Positions 61,073 through 64,000 of a stretch of DNA of 64,000 bases are shown piece after piece. The stretch is from the NCBI RefSeq assembly GCF_004795915.1, contig NZ_CP039253.1, positions 3,685,501 to 3,749,500 on the forward strand, in the 5' to 3' direction. A program made the translations under genes and the position numbers. Position 1 is the first letter of the stretch. Each line of letters starts with the position of its first letter. The DNA is from Rhodococcus sp. PAMC28707. Lineage in GTDB: Bacteria > Actinomycetota > Actinomycetes > Mycobacteriales > Mycobacteriaceae. Below the pieces are notes generated by a model. The model was not told where the DNA came from and did no database searches. It was given only the letters and a program-made list of their open reading frames with translations.

Positions 61073-61749
61073 GCAAGCAACAATCGGTGTATCGCGCGGA
61101 GTCGTTCGATCGGATGCTCGAGTACATGGCCGAGCGAGCTCGCGACTCGGTCAGCTCCGGCGAACGAAAGATCCTGGGTATCACAGGTCCTCCCGGCTCA
61201 GGGAAGTCGACGGTGTGCAAGGCTCTCGGCGAGGTGCTCGGAGCGAGCGCCGCGATCGTCGAGATGGACGGATTCCACCTCGCGAACAGCGAGCTGACAA
61301 GGCTCTCCAGACGCGACCGCAAAGGGGCTCCCGACACGTTCGATGTGGACGGGTACGTCGCATTGCTCGGGCGGCTACGCGAGCAGGACTCCGAGGTGAT
61401 CTACGCACCCCGATTCGATCGCGGATTGGAGGAATCGGTCGGATCAGCAGTGCCGATCATGCGCAGCACGGCCTTGATCATCACCGAAGGCAACTACCTG
61501 CTGTCCACGGGTGGGGGTTGGCAGCGTGTCCGACCGGTACTCGATGAGGTGTGGTATCTCGACGTCGCGCAGAACATTCTCACCGAACGATTGATCAGCA
61601 GACAGCGTCGTCACGGAAAAGCGCTCGCGGATGCACGTATGTGGACCGAACAAGTGGATCTTCCGAATTCGAATATTGTTGCAGGAGAACGTGAGCGAGC
61701 CGACCTGGTCTTTGCAGTGCCAGAGGATCCGAATTCATACCGCGGATAG
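61069..61749 (+). CDS. P-loop nucleoside/small-molecule kinase family protein
   Basis: About 226 residues from the GTG at 61069 (GTGA overlap with the exporter). The Walker A is GITGPPGSGKSTV near residues 34-46, followed by AAIVEMDGFHLANSELTRL with the catalytic Asp, then DTFDVDGYVALL and YAPRFDRGLEE, and TALIITEGNYLLSTGGGW. The layout is that of the uridine kinase/PanK/YggC-FrcK group. The substrate is not clear; coupling to an exporter is unusual. Confidence 0.87.
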   Translation: MSKQQSVYRAESFDRMLEYMAERARDSVSSGERKILGITGPPGSGKSTVCKALGEVLGASAAIVEMDGFHLANSELTRLSRRDRKGAPDTFDVDGYVALLGRLREQDSEVIYAPRFDRGLEESVGSAVPIMRSTALIITEGNYLLSTGGGWQRVRPVLDEVWYLDVAQNILTERLISRQRRHGKALADARMWTEQVDLPNSNIVAGERERADLVFAVPEDPNSYRG

Positions 61750-61761
61750 CCCCGATGTGCG

Positions 61762-62118
61762 TCAGGGGCCCCAGACTCCGAGTTCGTTGCCGCTGGGATC
61801 GGCGAAGTGGAAGCGTCGACCGCCGGGGAACTCGTACGGGCCGTTCACCACCGCGCCACCCGCTGCACTGACCGACTCCACCGTCGCGTCGAGGTCATCG
61901 GAATACAAGAGCACAAGTGGACCTCCCCTCGGTGCAGGTTCGTCCACCAGAGCCAGGCCGCCCACTTCATCGCCGTCAGCACCGACGATCCCCGCATACC
62001 CAGGGCCGTAGCTGTTGAAATCCCAGCCGAATGCGCTGCGGTAGAACGCTTGGGCACCAGGCAGATCGGTCACGGAAAACTCGATGTAGTTCAGTCGGTG
62101 ATGCATGTTCTCGGTCAT
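61762..62118 (-). CDS. VOC family (glyoxalase-like) protein
   Basis: About 118 residues from the ATG at 62118. Paired beta-alpha-beta modules are visible: RLNYIEFSVTDLPGAQAFYRSAFGWDF and LVLLYSDDLDATVESVSAAGGAVVNGPYEFPGG, ending RRFHFADPSGNELGVWGP with the Glu metal ligand. Members bind small molecules or detoxify electrophiles; no specific role is evident. Confidence 0.88.
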   Translation of the reverse strand: MTENMHHRLNYIEFSVTDLPGAQAFYRSAFGWDFNSYGPGYAGIVGADGDEVGGLALVDEPAPRGGPLVLLYSDDLDATVESVSAAGGAVVNGPYEFPGGRRFHFADPSGNELGVWGP

Positions 62119-62226
62119 GGCGGATATTCTCACATGGAGTGTGAGCAGGATGTACCACTTGCGCGCTGAGCAAGCGGGTTCTCGCGCACTCTGGTCGCGA
62201 AAGGAACACCATGCCCGCCCGGCGAT

Positions 62227-62724
62227 CTACGGGGCAGCCGGCCCTGCAAGGATCCCGTCGATTTGGCATATTGCTGTCACCAAGTCCTCATCCATCTTCA
62301 TCTCGGCCATCGGTTGCATCTGTTCCGCGGTATCGAAGGTCATCGTCGTAGTCATCCGGGTCCGACCGCCGAGGTCCATCAGTTCTACGACGGCATGCGC
62401 AGTGCCCATGTCTTCGATGGGATCCCAATTCACGTCGGCGAACCCGTCGTCGAAGGACAAAGTTCGCGGTGCGTCGATTGATGTGATCGACCACCGCCCC
62501 CGAACTTTCTGCCCGTGGGAACCGAGCATGTAGTAGTGGGCCACCCCGCCTGGTTCGAACTCATGGGTCTCGAATGTCGCCGGCGAAGTAGCTGGAGCCC
62601 ACCATAGTTCGAGCATGCGTGGGTCTGCCCAGATCTGCCAGACGCGATCGACTTTCGCGTCGAACTCGGCAACGATCGTGAAGACGAGGTTTTCCTCATC
62701 CCTGTCGGTGCTGATGACGGTCAT
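62227..62724 (-). CDS. SRPBCC/AHSA1 family protein
   Basis: A 165-residue START-like protein. The family pattern is VAEFDAKVDRVWQIWADPRMLELWWAPATSPATFETHEFEPGGVAHYYMLG, and VVELMDLGGRTRMTTTMTFDTAEQM in the C-terminal strand-helix part. It may bind a hydrophobic ligand. It lies 37 bp downstream of the serine hydrolase on the same strand. Confidence 0.9.
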   Translation of the reverse strand: MTVISTDRDEENLVFTIVAEFDAKVDRVWQIWADPRMLELWWAPATSPATFETHEFEPGGVAHYYMLGSHGQKVRGRWSITSIDAPRTLSFDDGFADVNWDPIEDMGTAHAVVELMDLGGRTRMTTTMTFDTAEQMQPMAEMKMDEDLVTAICQIDGILAGPAAP

Positions 62725-62761
62725 CGCGTCTCTTCCTGTTCTCTACTAGTCGAGTTTCTTG

Positions 62762-63901
62762 TCATGAGCTTGCGCTCAGCGCGGCGTACGTGGCCTGTAA
62801 ACAGTCTCTGGCCCGGTCGGATCCGATGATCCCCTCACCCATGCGATTCATCATGTAGGAGAACGTCATTCCACTTTCGGGATGCATGACGATCAGTGAC
62901 CCACCCCATCCACCCCAAAAACATATTTTCTCCTCGGGAATGTAAGGAACCGTCTCGAGCTGCGGCAGTGCGAATCCGATTCCGAAACGCAGTGGCACAC
63001 CCAAGGCCAAATCGACTCCGTTACTCTGCTCGTCGAACGCAAGCTCCACCGCGTCGCGTCCGAGCAGACGTACGCCGTCGACCGTTCCGCCGAGTGAGAG
63101 CGCGGACAAGATCGTTGCGACGGAGCGAGCATTACCGTGACCGTTGAGCGCACCCAGTTCGGCGCGGCGCCACGGCGCGGTGTTGGCGGACTCGGCGTCG
63201 ATCGGCGGGCCCAGGAAAGTGCGGCGTCGCACTTTCGACGGGTCGGCAATCTTCGGCGAAGTGCTTACAGGTGGCGGCACGACGGCGGCGATACGTCCCC
63301 AGTCCTGCTCGCGAGCACCGATCTGGAAGTCGGCACCGAGGGGGCGCGCGATATCTTCGGTGACGAACTGCGCCAGCGTCTTACCCGTCGTGCGGCGCAC
63401 GAGTTCGCCGACGAGATGTCCTTGCGTAGCGGCGTGATAGCCGGATGTGGTGCGCGAATCCCACCACGGCGACTGCGCAGCCAATCGACTGGTGGCCAAC
63501 TCCCAGTCGTACATGTTCTCGGTGGTGAACGGCGCATCCCAGCCCGAGACACCGGATGTGTGCGACAGCACGTGTCGCACCTCGATGTCGTGTTTGCCGT
63601 TGGCCTCGAACTCGGGCCAGTACTTCGCAACCGGTGCATAGGGGTCCAGCAGTCCACGATCCATCAGCATCAATGCGGCGAGGTTGGTTACTGTTTTGGT
63701 CGTCGACCAGACATTGGTGATCGTGTCTCGAACCCACGGACGGGTGCGAGCGGAATCGCAGTGGCCACCCCAGACGTCTACGACACGACGGCCGTCGATA
63801 TCTACGACGATCGAGGCGCCGAGTTCCGCACCCGAGTCGATGCCGTCCGCCAACGCGTCGCGAACCTGACGGAAGCCCGGGTCCCAGTCGCCGTCAATCA
63901 T
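62762..63901 (-). CDS. Serine hydrolase, beta-lactamase/esterase family
   Basis: About 379 residues from the ATG at 63901. The active-site SxxK is in NVWSTTKTVTNLAAL near residues 70-84, and YHAATQGHLVGEL supplies the Tyr motif. IVVDIDGRRVVDVWGG and HVLSHTSGVSGW are typical of class-C-like esterases (EstB/LipE group). It has no signal peptide, so it is probably a cytoplasmic esterase. Its start overlaps the end of the TetR gene by 8 nt, indicating coupled expression. Confidence 0.9.
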   Translation of the reverse strand: MIDGDWDPGFRQVRDALADGIDSGAELGASIVVDIDGRRVVDVWGGHCDSARTRPWVRDTITNVWSTTKTVTNLAALMLMDRGLLDPYAPVAKYWPEFEANGKHDIEVRHVLSHTSGVSGWDAPFTTENMYDWELATSRLAAQSPWWDSRTTSGYHAATQGHLVGELVRRTTGKTLAQFVTEDIARPLGADFQIGAREQDWGRIAAVVPPPVSTSPKIADPSKVRRRTFLGPPIDAESANTAPWRRAELGALNGHGNARSVATILSALSLGGTVDGVRLLGRDAVELAFDEQSNGVDLALGVPLRFGIGFALPQLETVPYIPEEKICFWGGWGGSLIVMHPESGMTFSYMMNRMGEGIIGSDRARDCLQATYAALSASS

Positions 63902-64000
63902 TGCCCGGCGCACCGAGAAGTCGGTGCACGGCGAGGTCGACGTAGGTGTCTGCGACGGCTTCGATGCTCAGATCCCCTCCGTCATGGAACCAGTTGCTTA
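63894..64000 (-). CDS. TetR family regulator, C-terminal fragment
   Basis: The last 34 codons of a gene that continues beyond the window. They read SNWFHDGGDLSIEAVADTY and then VDLAVHRLLGAPGND before TGA at 63896-63894. The LSIEAVADTYVDLAVHRL helix is typical of the C-terminal end of TetR regulators linked to fatty-acid and lipid genes. It overlaps the serine hydrolase start by 8 nt. Confidence 0.6.
   Translation of the reverse strand, partial: SNWFHDGGDLSIEAVADTYVDLAVHRLLGAPGND

Overview
The window is high-GC, gene-dense DNA of a mycolic-acid actinomycete, most likely a Rhodococcus or close relative. This is inferred from the GTG/TTG starts, many 4-nt ATGA/GTGA overlaps, several apparently leaderless genes, and the gene families present (barbiturase, form-II molybdenum hydroxylase, ECF42 sigma factor with a DGPF protein, AztABCD-like zinc uptake). 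I saw no rRNA, tRNA, CRISPR array, insertion sequence or phage gene. The window holds catabolic and transport operons with their regulators.

Left part (1-9.3 kb): the end of an aldehyde dehydrogenase; an acyl-CoA dehydrogenase, DMT exporter and TetR regulator set with a 20-bp palindrome in front; a divergent MerR/DUF4188 pair around an array of GATAG/CTATC half-sites; and a minus-strand hyuA-hyuB-NmrA-like operon.

Centre-left (9.5-28.5 kb): an 18-kb minus-strand block that reads as an oxidative pyrimidine catabolism locus. It holds a three-subunit molybdenum hydroxylase (candidate uracil/thymine dehydrogenase) with CoxG-like and XdhC-like helpers, an NCS2 nucleobase permease, two PucR regulators, a barbiturase-family ring-opening hydrolase, two amidases (one a candidate ureidomalonase), and a CoA transferase plus a fused AccD/AccA-type carboxyltransferase that could process malonate. 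Uracil phosphoribosyltransferase is divergent at its upstream end. A 17-bp-stem hairpin closes the block downstream.

Centre (28.5-42.4 kb): two linked membrane-anchored proteins; nsrR-hmp for nitric oxide detoxification; NADP-type glutamate dehydrogenase; an acyl-CoA synthetase; and a zinc-uptake locus (ATPase divergent from permease, AztD-like propeller, solute-binding protein, second AztD-like paralogue) with two Zur-like boxes.

Centre-right (42.4-54 kb): a minus-strand operon maoC-caiB-mmgE/prpD-acd-citE that resembles itaconate (citramalyl-CoA) degradation, a GntR/FCD regulator, and a plus-strand hyuA-hyuB-amidase operon. Three copies of an AAACATCAGATGTTT-like operator lie before both operons, suggesting one regulon. 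Right end (54-64 kb): a methyltransferase, an ABC-F protein, a thioesterase, an ECF42 sigma factor with a DGPF protein, a divergent CGNR regulator/DMT exporter, a P-loop kinase, VOC and AHSA1 proteins, a serine hydrolase and the 3' end of a TetR gene.
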